Origin: Aurelia coerulea | Lineage: Eukaryota; Cnidaria; Scyphozoa; Semaeostomeae; Ulmaridae | Assembly (NCBI GenBank): GCA_039566865.1 | Contig: CM076960.1 | Coordinates: 6,434,001-6,498,000 of the forward strand | Length of the DNA: 64,000 nt | Direction of reading: 5' to 3' | Shown here: piece by piece, positions 12,296 to 24,980 of the stretch | Position numbering within the stretch: the stretch's first letter is position 1 | Layout of the letters: every line of letters begins with the position of its first letter | Position numbers and translations under genes: made by a program | Notes under the pieces: generated by a model | The model's database searches: none | The model's input: the letters and a program-made list of their open reading frames with translations, nothing else | Told to the model about the DNA's origin: nothing

Positions 12296-12685
12296 ACACG
12301 TATCTTTTTTCATAAGAATTTCACTAAGAATTTGACCCAGTACTGAAAGTTCCTCAACATTATCAGATTTTGAGTACTCAGAGTTTCTTACGAGTTTCTT
12401 AGAGGTTCCATAACAATATTCATGTTCACAACCTGTGCCCTCGTGAACATTTGAGAACAAGGTTTTTCAATTCAAGCCTTCCCAATGTTTAGACATTACT
12501 CGAGTACCTTACGAGTAATATGATACAGGAAACAAATGAAAATAAAATAAAATATTTCAAACATTTCCTTTATCAAAATAAATAGTTTCTTAACTTATAT
12601 TTTCCCAGTACTGGAGCTTCTTGATTTTTTGGCGATCTGACAGTTGAGTTTCTTATGGGCAGTTTCTTATAAAAAAAATACGTGT
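12296..12685. mobile_element. R1 inverted-repeat element in the histone spacer, unit 1
   Basis: A 390 bp non-coding element. It starts ACACGTAT-C-TTTTTTCATAAGAA and ends TTCTTATAAAAAAAATACGTGT-like, so the two ends are imperfect inverted repeats. Inner landmarks are CAGTACTG near both ends, GAGTACTCAGAGTTTCTTAC, GTGCCCTCGTGAACAT and ATGTTTAGACATTACTCGAG. Relatives of this same sequence occur several times inside the unit 2 insertion, which is why I treat it as a mobile family. Confidence 0.72.
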
Positions 12686-13156
12686 ACATAAAAGAAATAA
12701 AGTTCCCTCGCAAGTTTTTGCCGTAGCACTGGGGTTGTTGTACTGTACCTTTTTAGTACACAGTTTGTGCTGTGTTCAGTTTCTTATAGAAAATGCTTGT
12801 CTCACTTGTTGCATCTCTCGATTTAGATTCAAGCAATCTTTTATTTGCGCATTTCCCACATGGTACTTGTAGTTTCTTAATTCCGTTGCGGAAATGAGAA
12901 GGCCTCAACCCCCGTTTACACAATGATGTCCATGCAAGGGAAAAGTGGCCACTACTTTATTTATATTTGCAGCGCCAGAATAGAAAATTTCCTCTCCGCA
13001 ACCTGATCAAAGCTGATCAAAGACAAATTAGGCCCGGCCTGGCTCTGATGCCAAGCAGGCCCACTTAGACACGCTTATCAATCTATGCAAACAAGTTGTG
13101 GAACCGAAGTTGTATGAGAATAATGAATATCGGCCATGAGGCATGGCGATTTTGGT

Positions 13157-13172
13157 GGTTTTTAAAAAAACC
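13157..13172 (-). terminator. Histone mRNA 3' stem-loop of H3, unit 2
   Basis: On the minus strand GGTTTT-TTTA-AAAACC, 60 nt after the H3 stop. After ACCAAAATC comes a perfect second hairpin, GCCATG-CCT-CATGGC (13147-13133). Confidence 0.93.
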
Positions 13173-13232
13173 GTTTGTTTGTGAGGCAACTTTTGAGGGT
13201 TGCCAAGCTGGCAGCCCGCTCGTGAGCAAGGC

Positions 13233-14732
<1,500 letters not shown>

Positions 14733-14801
14733 ACCATTGCACACTTACATGGAAAGGACTTTCATTCTGACTTGACTTGGATAGTCGGTCAAAACAAAAA
14801 C

Positions 14802-14817
14802 AGCTTTTTTAAAAGCT
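14802..14817 (+). terminator. Histone mRNA 3' stem-loop of H4, unit 2
   Basis: AGCTTT-TTTA-AAAGCT, then ACCACAAC and the TGCC-ATA-GGCA hairpin, as in unit 1. Confidence 0.93.
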
Positions 14818-15673
14818 ACCACAACTGCCATAGGCACAGCGACCGGTACGAAATTGTTTCTCACACGTAGAGCTAGCGAACATTATAATTTTTAATTGAG
14901 ATTACCTTAACACCTCTATTGCGAAAGGATACCTGAGAATTGTTCACTTCACTCATCCAAAAACTTACCTTTAGCAACTATCTATTTTGGGGTGCATGCT
15001 AAACTTGTCTTGTCCCATATCAATCAGTAGGCCTATTGAATATCATGTTTGTGTGCGATGCTAACAGCCAAATGTTTCTTACAGTTATGTGTTATTAACA
15101 AATCATGCCTTCTATTTATGTAGAAAACTCTTTTGCTTTACTTTAATTGTGACGACAAACTCATTTTCGAACGATTGTTACGTCTGATAAAAGAAATTTA
15201 CATTTCCCCACTACTTTGATTCGATTGATTTAGATTAGGGCCGTCCGTACTGCTCATTTTTAAGTGCGTCTCACGGCAAACCTGTATCTGATAAAAGATC
15301 CCCCTTGTCGGTCCTCGAACTGCAAATACTTGAACAGCTAGAAAAGGACAGACTAATCACAATAAGACTGTTCTGACATGCAAAGGGCAAAAAGTTACCA
15401 GCTGGGAAAACCCCTGCCTGCCAGGCACCCACTCCGCTCTCGCAAGTGTATACTTTTGGGTACCTAGGGTGAAGTATAGAATTCACGCTCTTTCGAAAGG
15501 AAGTGCGATGCGAGGGGCATTTCACTCCAAAAGATCTCGTACACCTTTGGCAAAAATCCTTTTGTTCTGAAAAAATCTCGTACGCTTTTTGGAATGAGTG
15601 AAATGCCCCTCGGCGCGATGTTAAGAAACACATGAATCATCTATATCGGCCAACAAAAATTGGCAATGTTGGT

Positions 15674-15689
15674 GGTTTTTAAAAAAACC
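15674..15689 (-). terminator. Histone mRNA 3' stem-loop of H2A, unit 2
   Basis: GGTTTT-TTTA-AAAACC on the minus strand, with the GCCAA...TTGGC second hairpin downstream. Confidence 0.93.
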
Positions 15690-15753
15690 GTTTGTATTTG
15701 GTAGACGAGGACGCTGGGGTCACTCGTTTCGGCCGGCCTAAATTGAAGATAAT

Positions 15754-16473
<720 letters not shown>

Positions 16474-16878
16474 ATGTCTGACGCACCAGCAAAAGGAGGA
16501 AAGCAGGCACCAAAGGTCGCCAAGAAGGGAGAGAAGAAAGCCGGTGTTGGAAAGAAGGGTGGAAAGGCTGCAGGAGACAAGAAGAGGCACAAGAAACGCA
16601 AGGAGAGTTACTCCATCTACATCTACAAAGTTCTGAAGCAAGTGCACCCGGACACTGGAGTCTCCAGCAAGGCCATGAGCATCATGAATTCCTTCGTCAA
16701 CGACATCTTCGAGAGGATTGCACAAGAAGCATCACGTCTCGCTCACTACAACAAGAAGGCGACGATCACCTCGAGGGAAATCCAGACTGCCGTCAGACTT
16801 CTCTTGCCTGGGGAACTTGCCAAGCACGCCGTCAGTGAGGGAACCAAGGCCGTCACCAAGTACACAAGCAGCAAGTAA
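16474..16878 (+). CDS. H2B: Histone H2B (unit 2)
   Basis: 134 residues, same protein as 2876-3280. Transcribed from the E-box-less promoter type. Confidence 0.99.
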   Translation: MSDAPAKGGKQAPKVAKKGEKKAGVGKKGGKAAGDKKRHKKRKESYSIYIYKVLKQVHPDTGVSSKAMSIMNSFVNDIFERIAQEASRLAHYNKKATITSREIQTAVRLLLPGELAKHAVSEGTKAVTKYTSSK

Positions 16879-18526
16879 ACTCCATACAAACTAGCTGCCT
16901 GTCCTTAGCGGCGGCAGACAGTGGAGCTGCCTTCATGGCACTCAACTATAATCAAACAGCTTTTTTAAAAGCTACCAAAATTGCCAAAGATCTTGCGATA
17001 TAGATTTTCTCAGCAACTGTCTTGCCCCCCCCCCCCCCCTCTCTCTCTCTCTCTTGCCAAATCGATGAAAAGTTGGGTACACATTTTTCCCAGCCAGCTC
17101 TTATGGGAACAAGACGAATGCTTAGGGCATGCTTTCCCTCCCCCTAGATAGCTAATTGAAAAGGGGCCTACCTTCCCCTTGATTTTATGGTGAAGCAATA
17201 AAAAACTGGCTTGCTGAAAGAGTGAACTACATGCAATACAGTTAAGGCTCCGCATTTAAGAAACCACGTAAATGAAACTGTTAGGCTATTGAAAGACAAT
17301 CAGCATCAGCCCCCTACTTGTGTAAGAAACTCTTGAGGCTCATACCCACCCAGAGTGAAGTTCCTTGTATTTTCATAAACAATAGAATAAACAATAGGTC
17401 CGGCAGTATTCCACTTCATGCAGGGTTTACCAGAAATTGCTGCTAGAAAGATGTCTAACCATCAAATTTATGTACTCTTGACAATCATGATGGAAGGTTG
17501 CACACACATGGCAAATATATCGGTGTATACGCAACCCCATTCTGCTGTAACCTATTTTCCCTCCACGACTTTCCAGGACTATCCAGAAATTTAACTGGAC
17601 ATGGAAAGTATGATAGATACAAGTAAGCTTTTTTAGGCTAAGGTATGAACAAATGGTTTCTTAACATGCAGTGCCTTACTCTACTGCTATGTAGAGGAGG
17701 CCCAAAACTCTATCAATTGCCCTCCTCTCTCTTGTTCATGAAATCTCTTTAGAACTTTTCTAAATTCAGTGAGCAGTTGTCTCCATTCAGAGGAAATAGG
17801 CGTTCTTCTTTTGCTGTGAAAAACTTTGAAGTAGTACCGAAGGGAAATTTGAAAGTAGAATACCACGAATAGGATTGATTCAAGTCAATGCTGGGTGGAA
17901 ACTTTTTGAAGGAAATTGCTGCGAACAGTTCCTGATTTGTGTCAGGCCGCCATCTTGTGAAAGGCTTGTGTTTGTGCTCGCTATATTTTGTCAATTTCAG
18001 TGGAGAAAACGGTCCAATGCCTATTCGTATTCACTCTGAAAGTTTGGAAACATAACTGGCCTTCACTCTTCGCCTTCTCTCCCGTATACTGCAGATGGGA
18101 GCACGAAGGTGAGGACAGTTTTCTTGCACCAGTTCAGCCAGCGCAGTGGAAAGCCCGTACATTTTCATAAAAATAACAAAGGGGCTACAAAGCTAATGTC
18201 TCTCTCCTTGCGCAACATTTAGGACGAGTATATGGCTATCCTTTTGATGAATAATTTTGAAAAATACCTGATATCTACACGAAGAATACATCCATTTTGC
18301 GAGGGGGAGAAGCACATCGAAAGGGAAGACACCATGTTTGTTGATTTGCCACTCTTGTCACGTGTCAAAGTGCTCATGCGACGGTTTGGCGCGCAGTTCA
18401 ATTGCAAACAAAATCCTCGCGCCTTGAAGCAGCCGAGCATTCATAGTGCAAACGTTGTCAAGCAGTTTCACATCACATCGATCGTCCTACTATTTATCGT
18501 CGTGTTTATTTCGAATCGAAGCAAAC
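16879..18526. other. H2B-H1 intergenic region, unit 2
   Basis: C/CT tract at 17025-17054 (about 15 C). GATAGCTAATTG near 17146 replaces GATAGCCAATTG of units 1, 4 and 5. AAAGCCCGTAC near 18150 is shared with unit 5 and differs from units 1, 3 and 4. The H1 promoter motifs are the same as in unit 1. No gene seen. Confidence 0.65.
16958..16973 (+). terminator. Histone mRNA 3' stem-loop of H2B, unit 2
   Basis: AGCTTT-TTTA-AAAGCT followed by ACCAAAATTGCCA. Confidence 0.93.
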
Positions 18527-19018
18527 ATGGAATCACCGAAGAAAGCAGCAGCAGTGAAGAAGGCAGTGGCGGCGCCCAAGAAACCAGCCCAGCATCCCAC
18601 CTATCAGGAGATGATCCAGGAGGCGCTCTTGAACTTGAAGGAACGCAATGGCTCCTCGAGACAGAAGATACACAAGTACCTTGCCGCCAACTTCAAGGGC
18701 TTAGGAGATGAGTCTGCCCTGAAGAGGAATCTCAAATCGTCGCTCAAGAAACTCGTGCAGAAGGGAACCCTCTTGCAGCCAAAGGGAGTCGGTGCTTCGG
18801 GATCTTTCAAACTAGCAGCAGCAGCGAAGAAACCCGCCGCCGCGAAAAAACCAGCAGCAGCAAAGAAGCCAGCCGCGAAGAAAGCTGTTGCGAAGAAGCC
18901 TGCTGCCAAGAAAGCTGCTGCTGGTGCGAAGAAAACTCCAACCAAGAAGAAGGCCGTAGCTAAGAAAGCCGCTTCAAAATCACCAAAGAAACCCAAGTCG
19001 AAGGTGGCGAAGAAGCCC
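18527..19018 (+). pseudogene. H1: Histone H1 5' part, interrupted by insertion (unit 2)
   Basis: The first 164 codons are intact: N-tail, whole globular domain and about 60% of the lysine-rich tail. After AAGAAGCCC (19010-19018) the sequence jumps into the insertion. The frame continues for 13 foreign codons (SIVEVFVTRFLIG) and stops at 19058-19060, giving a possible 177-residue H1. The histone stem-loop is now more than 12.9 kb away, so normal histone mRNA 3' end formation should fail. The promoter is unchanged, so transcription may still start. Confidence 0.95.
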
Positions 19019-19043
19019 AGTATTGTAGAAGTTTTTGTAACAA

Positions 19044-21352
19044 GGTTTCTGATTGGCTGATCTGCTTTTGCGGTAATTCCGATGTAACGGAACGTAACAG
19101 CGTCATGATTGGCTAGAGATTGGACTACCAATGATGAAATTGCTCTTCGTCCAATCAGCGACGGGCAGTAGGGGAATCGCCATAATTTTTTCAACAGTCA
19201 ACAGTCCACTATCTTGACAAAATGGCCGCCGCGCTGATGACGCACGACAGCAAGGAAACGATATGGAAAACGAAGCGAGTCATTGATGAATGAAAGTACA
19301 GTACTTTGATTCCGACTGGTTATGACAGACATGGTTCTGCTTCCTGGGAAATTGTTTATAGATTATCGATGATCGCCAAATTCTTGTCACAAGTTTGGCT
19401 ACGATAAAAGCGAAGAAGTCTTTTGGTCTTATACTGTAGTTAAATTTAGGCCAACATCTGGCTCTGCTTGTTTTGATTGACGAGACAAGCAGCAAAACGA
19501 AGTCAGCAATAACAAAGGTGAGCCAAATTTGATTGTGATTTAATTCATAAAGCAAATTAAGTTTAATGTGAATTAGCGACATTATGGTCTTTTAAAATCT
19601 ATTGTTGTAGTCAATTTGAGCCTGGTAAATAATGAAATATTCCACTGTAAAGTGGGTATCATTTATATTTTTGGAAACAAATTTTGTGGTAACAGTATCC
19701 ATCATGCCCTCTAAAATAAATGCCCTATCCTAGGGTTAGCTAACAAGATTAGTTTTGTTTTGTAACTTGTAATTAATTTCTTTTATTTATACACTTGATG
19801 CTATAAACTTCCACATTGTAGACCAGAGAGATATGTGGTTCTAATCCTTCTTAATGGTAATTAACCCTTAACTTCCTTTATTTCAGGACCAAACAACAAT
19901 TACTTGCAGAAAATTGATGATACTGCAATGATATCCTGTATTGATTAACCATGAAAGAAGAGAAATGCAACATTGTAATCTAAGATGATCTGACTTTCTT
20001 ACACTTGCTCAGAGATGAATTATACAGAATAATTTTAGCTTCAACCATGTTTGCAAAGACACCTTCCTTGTTCAAAGATTTTTTATCACTATTAAATGTC
20101 AAAATATATTTTTTTAATTAAGCATGTTATGTATTTTGTTGTTTCTTTCTAAAAATCAAACTAGGAACTTTTAAGGGAATCAACATAGCTATATCCACAA
20201 CAAGCCGCTTTGAATAGGATATAAACACCACCATTGTTTCTTTTGGCACACAATTATACAGCTTGAATACAAATAGATTAAATTTTTAATTTGGCCTAGG
20301 ACAAGCTTTTAACTATGTTGATTTCCTTCAAGGCAGTTGGTACCTAACAATATTTTCTTGCTTTTGATTAGGACTCTTCAGGAATTCATAAGAAGCATTC
20401 CAAGAAATTCTTGCAGTCCTTTTTAACAAGCCAGAGGTTCTTATCTGCAATTAGAGACTTCTTACGGATTTGTGGAGAATCTTTTATATTAAAGTACATC
20501 ACAACTTCACTGTATAAAAAAGAAAAGACTAGTTTTCCTGTGAAGCACCATTCATTTCTGATGATGCACGTGAAAATTGCAGTGTGATCTTGGAAATCAT
20601 GGCAATCATGATGTGTTGAAAAGCTGATGGCACAACTCTGTGCAAAACATGTGGTGATACTAAGAATCTGACTCTTTCTCAAAACGGATCCCCGCAGCGC
20701 CCTTTACCTTTTGCATTTTTGTGGCTCAGTCGACTGATGAAAAGAGTGAGACTTGGACAAGTCCACAAAAGGGAGGGCTAAAGATTTTTAGAAATTTCTT
20801 AATCGTTTCCTCCAAAAATCTCTACAACTTTGGATCTCTGTGCCTTTGTATACATTTTCAAGCATTTTACAGCCAATCTCTTACTCAAGTTGGGATTTAT
20901 TCTCAAGTGATAGTGATCTAAAAACAATCAGGTATACCACCAAGTAATCATTTCTATCTCTGGTCCACCTTACTTTTTAAGGCCTAGCACCGCCCCTGGG
21001 ACTCTAATCTTTAGGCAACAAAAACTATTCTATCTATTTTGAAGTGGTTTTGGATCAAATTTGTGTTGAATTTGTGCATTTGACTTGCAAAATTGTATGT
21101 TCATTCTGAAAATATGAGATAAGAGCACAGGGGGTCCTATGACAAATTTTAGTGTGCTACGAGCCTTTTCAAAATGGTACCATTGGTTGAACCATTTTGT
21201 GTGTGAAAATAAGACCCTTGGCTATACTAATCTTATGAGAAAAACTATCGAAACTTTAGGTTTTTTCAGACAATCTTTTAGCCATCCTGAAAAAGAATCT
21301 GGATTGAACAATATTCCAATGAGGCTCTGGTACCCAAGGTATATTCCAATGT
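19044..21352. other. Left interior of the insertion, no gene recognised
   Basis: The first ~250 bp (19044-19293) differ from the AT-rich rest. It has CpG-containing sequence, inverted CCAAT boxes (GATTGG near 19051 and 19108, CCAATCA near 19152) and a short frame ATGGCCGCCGCGCTG... of 23 codons (19222-19293) in a good start context. This could be a promoter plus a first exon, of the element or captured from the host. The remainder to 21352 shows only short accidental frames. Confidence 0.4.
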
Positions 21353-21589
21353 ACAAATTGCCCAGAAGAAACTCAACTCTCAGTCACCAAAAAATTAAGA
21401 AACTCCAGTACTGGGAAAATACAAGTTAACAATAATAATAATTTATTTGCTATAGCCTTATCAAAAGCCTTATTTATTTTGACAAAGAAAATCCTTGACA
21501 TATTTTTACTGCACTGTACTTTCAATTATTTCCTGTATCATAGTTCTTGTAAGGTACTTGAGTAATGTCTAAACATTAGAAAGGCTTAA

Positions 21590-22204
21590 AGGTGACCTGA
21601 CGCGAAAATTTTTATTAGTGCAAATGGACGGCACAGTCGAATGCTAAAGAATCCTGTTTAAATTTCTTTGATATCTCATTTTGTTTTCAAGATATCCACT
21701 GATATTAAGTTGCAGCTGATGACGTCATTTTGTTTGCAAATTACTAGGACAACATATGGAAATATAACTGTATCTGATCTTTGAAAGGTTACAGTTGTAA
21801 GAAATATTTTGGCTGAGCTGAATAGATGTTATATAAATTGCCTCATGACTTAATATGATGTTTAGAAAGGCATGTTGATTGTGCAAAGTTTTTAATTAGA
21901 TTTCTCTTTGGAAACATGGCTACCTTGAATACTTTCTTTACATTTTGCAAACAAAATGACGTCATCAGCCAATCGTACACAACAGTAGATAACTAGCCTG
22001 CGTGCAGACTTTGATCACTGGGGAGGAGAGGAGAGAAAGGAACTAGTTCCTTTCTTCCCTCTCCTCCCCAGTAACCAAAGTCTGCACGCAGGCTATAGAT
22101 AACTCTGAAATGAAACAAGGTATCAAAAAAATTTAAACGACATTCTTTATCATTCAACTGTGCTATTCATTTGCATCAATAAAAATGTTCGCTTCACACC
22201 ACCT
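21590..22204. mobile_element. TTAA-type non-autonomous element A
   Basis: Flanked by TTAA (21586-21589 and 22205-22208). The ends are about 60-bp imperfect inverted repeats beginning AGGTGACCTGACGCGAAAA on the left and AGGTGGTGTGAAGCGAACA on the right. Further in, GATGACGTCATTTTGTTTGC (about 21719) faces its complement near 21949. It is 615 bp with no coding frame and contains the hairpin element at 21995-22095. Confidence 0.85.
21995..22095. mobile_element. Near-perfect 101-bp hairpin MITE inside element A
   Basis: AGCCTGCGTGCAGACTTTG at the left faces CAAAGTCTGCACGCAGGCT at the right. The arms continue through CTGGGGAGGAG and AGAAAGGAACTAG to the centre. TAGATAACT flanks it on both sides (21986-21994 and 22096-22104) as a 9-bp target duplication. 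Confidence 0.85.
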
Positions 22205-22208
22205 TTAA

Positions 22209-23087
22209 CCCTATTCTACATGGGTAAATCAAGCACCACTTTTTCATGAGGGGGGGGGGGGGGCTAAAAAGGCCCCCCAAGATTTTCTAAGCAACCGTAA
22301 TGCCTATGGCAACGCAACATGGTACACATGATTACTAAGCAATAAAGATTCTAAAAATAGAATCATATGCTAATTAGTCACATGATATGTTGCTAGGCAA
22401 CGTAAAAACAATGGAAATTTGCTGATTATGGGTCTCCTCCTAAAAACGTTATATTTTCAACCAAAACTAGTCAATAAATAACTTTAAAGTTATAGATATG
22501 ATTGTTTTTAATGAAAACTGTCAAAAATTCTATTTTTGGAATTCTATTGTTATCACAACTGTCAATCAAAATCTTGGTTGATACCTAAACAAATTAGCTG
22601 ATGTTTTATTGGCATTTTAAATACGTTTTTAGCAATAAAAACGCTATGAAAATGATCTTGGATTGTTCATTATTAAATTTTGATCATGATACATTAATTA
22701 TTTCATATGTTTATTATAAATATGACGTCATATATGAGTATGACGTCATAGATCTTAAATTTTGTTGATGTCAGCAAAATACAAAAATTTATATATCAAA
22801 TGAAAGTAGACTTCAAGGCAAACTGATTGGTACCAATTGCATTGAAATCAGATGTGTACGAGAAAAGTTATGTATGTTTTACTGATTTTCTGACAGACCT
22901 GTTGCCAAATATGGGCATGTCATAGTCACGTGACCAATTATGTAACAATGAACTATTGTCAATTTGATGCAATATTAAATTTGATTAAAAGTCACCTAAG
23001 TTCCAGTCTTTTATAATGCTTAGTTTAAGAGTAATTACAGGAAGTTTCGTTGGGGGGGGCCTTTTTTGCCCCCCATGTAGAATAGGG
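22209..23087. mobile_element. TTAA-type non-autonomous element B (piggyBac-like ends)
   Basis: Starts CCCTATTCTACATGGG after the TTAA at 22205-22208 and ends with its reverse complement before the TTAA at 23088-23091. A second inverted pair of G/C runs flanks GGC-AAAAAG-GCC (about 22245-22278 and 23052-23075). It is 879 bp with no transposase. It shares the middle TTAA with element A. Confidence 0.85.
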
Positions 23088-23110
23088 TTAAAACCTTGTT
23101 TTAAAACGTT

Positions 23111-23295
23111 CGCGAGCATAAGCGTACGGGGCGGGGGGCCGGGGGGCGGCAGCCCCCCAATGTTGGAAAAATCGTCGAATATCAGCCCCAATCGGTCAAA
23201 AATCTGCCCTCAGTCGGGCAAAAATGTTGGTAAACAATGGACTTTGTGTCGGGCCACCCCCCTAGATTTTTTCTTCCCGTACGCTTATGTTCACG
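23111..23295. mobile_element. Short TIR element C inside R1
   Basis: CGCGAGCATAAGCGTACGGG (23111-23130) faces CCCGTACGCTTATGTTCACG (23276-23295), a 17/20 inverted repeat. About 185 bp, no frame. The exact border with R1 is ambiguous by a few bases because R1 itself reads GTTCACGAG here. Confidence 0.65.
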
Positions 23296-23335
23296 AGGGC
23301 ATATAGGTAGTGAACATGTGGATTGTTATGGAACC

Positions 23336-23769
23336 CCGGGGGGGGGGGGTACTTGGTCTACGAAAATATGGGGACGTGCCGCTAGAATATCTGAAAAGGC
23401 ACCCTTTCCCGCAGTAAAATTCCCAAGAATGATACACTGTCCCGGAGTAGAATTTAAAGAACGATACCATGTTCTTGAGTTTCTTGGTGCAAAATTGTAC
23501 GCTGCCCTGGGAATTTGATAGAAATTTGATAAAAATCTATCAAAAAAATGGAAATGTTGCCATCCAAAAAATTGCATCACACTCGCGGAGTGCAAATGGC
23601 TACGACGTTACGTAGACAATTATACAAAATATGGACCCTGTCATGGAGCCGACGACTATCTATACAAAAGTGATACCCTGTCCCGGAGTAGGAATCCTGA
23701 AAATGATACCCTGTTCGGCGGCACGTCCCCGTACGGAAAAATATATGAGTACCCCCCCCCCCCCGGTAG
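23336..23769. mobile_element. G-run TIR element D inside R1
   Basis: The left end (G)n-TACT...ATATGGGGACGTGCCGC faces a right end GCGGCACGTCCCCGTA...GAGTA-(C)n. GGAACC is duplicated at 23330-23335 and 23770-23775, and R1 elsewhere has a single GGAACC here. No coding frame. Confidence 0.75.
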
Positions 23770-24170
23770 GGAACCTAAGAAACTCGTAAGAAAATCTGAG
23801 TACTCAAAATCTAACAATTTTAAGAAACTTTTTCAGTACTGGCCAAAAAAATACGTGCAGAAGCAATGGCTCTCTAGAGGCAATGGCTCTCTAGAGGCAA
23901 TGGCTCTTATGTTGTTTTACCGAAAATGCGCAAACTGGAGAAAAGTCGTTTGCCGCAACAACCCGCTACGAAATATCGAAATTCCATCTTGCTATTCAAT
24001 TCAAAAAGAAACTAAAACTATCTAAGCCTTTGTAGATGTCCAAGAAAAACGTATTTGACTCTAATAAATTCTTGTCCTTTAACTGTACATTAAACAATTT
24101 TCATTTTATTCTACTTTTTACCTCAATTTTAACTACAATTTCATTGTTTTTTTTCATTTTTCATTATTTT

Positions 24171-24627
24171 TACACGGTAGCCCCGTCAATCGAGAGGATT
24201 GCTTTACAGGGGGCAGTGCCAAACTTTACAATATTGCTAACAATTACTTGAAAATTACTGATGTTTACAATCTAAAAAGATAAATGAAAAATAACAGAGT
24301 AAGGCTGAGAGAGGCAAATTACTCTTCAGCCTACTTTTAAAAATGCTAAGAGAGGGCGCTTGTTTGACATCCAAAGGCAATTCATTCCAAGTCTTTGCAC
24401 CCCGGAAAGATATCGCTTTCTGCCCATTGCAAGTTTTCATCCTTGGAACAAGGACATCGGCAATGGCATTCCGCAAATTCATACTGATATCACGCGCAGA
24501 GTTTTTCTTGAAAAGGTTTGAAAGATAGCCGGGTGCAAGACCTGACAATGCTTTGCTACAACGATTGTCAATAGGTATTATTACAGGTCCTTGAACGATA
24601 ACAGATAGTTTTACGTTTGAGCAAGTC
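24171..24627 (-). pseudogene. Non-LTR retrotransposon 3' fragment (reverse transcriptase C-terminal tail and 3' UTR)
   Basis: The minus frame ending at 24255 encodes LSGLAPGYLSNLFKKNSARD, then LVPRMKTCNGQKAISFRG and AKTWNELPLDVKQAPSLSIF, then KSRLKSNL. This is the region after the RT domain typical of jockey/CR1/L2-type LINE ORF2 proteins (GLAPxYL ... WNxLP). The RT itself is missing, so the copy is 5'-truncated, and its upstream side is interrupted by a small element at 24636. The 3' UTR (24171-24254) has a hairpin AGCCCCGTCAATC...GATTG...GGGGGC at about 24178-24214 that recurs at 29273. Confidence 0.75.
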
Positions 24628-24635
24628 AACCTGTC

Positions 24636-24807
24636 CAGAGACGTAGGAACCGGGGGGGGGGGGGCACTGGGGGCACGTGCCCCCAAGATTTTGCAATGAA
24701 CAAAGAAGTGCCCTTTTTATTTTCAGGAAGTGCCCCTTTTGCTTAATGAAAAAAGTGCCCTTGAAGTGTCGTGCCCCCTCAAGTTTGAGATCCTTCCTAC
24801 GTCCCTG
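24636..24807. mobile_element. hAT-type MITE
   Basis: AACCTGTC is duplicated at 24628-24635 and 24808-24815 (8 bp), and the ends read CAGAGACGTAGGAA and TTCCTACGTCCCTG. An 8-bp duplication with ends starting CAG is the hAT pattern. The 172-bp body holds G/C runs and GTGCCC repeats, no frame. Confidence 0.8.
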
Positions 24808-24980
24808 AACCTGTCAAAATATTAGCTATTATCATTAATATTTTTTGTTTTGAAAAAATTCCTTTCGAACCATGCTGCATTCGAATACATTTGCACATTT
24901 GAGCAGAATATCAAAAGTACCACTGAAGGGTAAACAGTTTAGATCAATGATACGACAATGATATAAAATCTGTTCTAGAG

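Larger units (their letters stand above)
5559..13232. other. H1-H3 spacer, unit 1 (carries a piggyBac insertion)
   Basis: Convergent spacer; without the piggyBac it would be about 4.76 kb. In order it holds the H1 stem-loop, an inverted-repeat element (6067-9399) interrupted by piggyBac, repeated GAGCCTGAATATTCTTA motifs (9590-9995), (TTTG)n near 10521-10545, (CGAC)n at 10939-10978, a TAGCTAC-rich stretch (11025-11225), the R1 element (12296-12685) and the H3 stem-loop. No protein gene, tRNA or 5S rRNA was recognised outside the piggyBac. Confidence 0.75.
14733..15753. other. H4-H2A intergenic region, unit 2
   Basis: Short T tract (TTACCTTTAGC) and CCTATTGAATAT variant, both shared with unit 3. 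Includes the long hairpin at 15511-15612. No gene recognised. Confidence 0.7.
21353..23858 (-). mobile_element. R1 element copy interrupted by four other elements
   Basis: R1 sequence, in reverse orientation to the histone spacer copy, can be followed across gaps. It runs from GAAACTCAACTCTCAG near 21365 through CTCCAGTACTGGG and GTCTAAACATTAGAAAGGCTTAA (to 21589). It resumes at AACCTTGTTTTAAAACGTTC (23090-23112), then CACGAGGGCATATAGGTAGTGAACATG (23292-23319 region) and ATTGTTATGGAACC (to 23335). It ends TAAGAAACTCGTAAGAAA...CAGTACTGG...ATACGTG (23776-23858). The gaps are exactly the elements listed separately at 21590, 22209, about 23113 and 23336. Confidence 0.75.

Noticed and set aside
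5559..13232. 5S rRNA, tRNA or U7 snRNA gene in the histone spacer
   Set aside because: 5S genes are linked to histones in some invertebrates, but I saw no 5S or tRNA box pattern and no Sm-site/hairpin arrangement. A covariance-model search would settle it.
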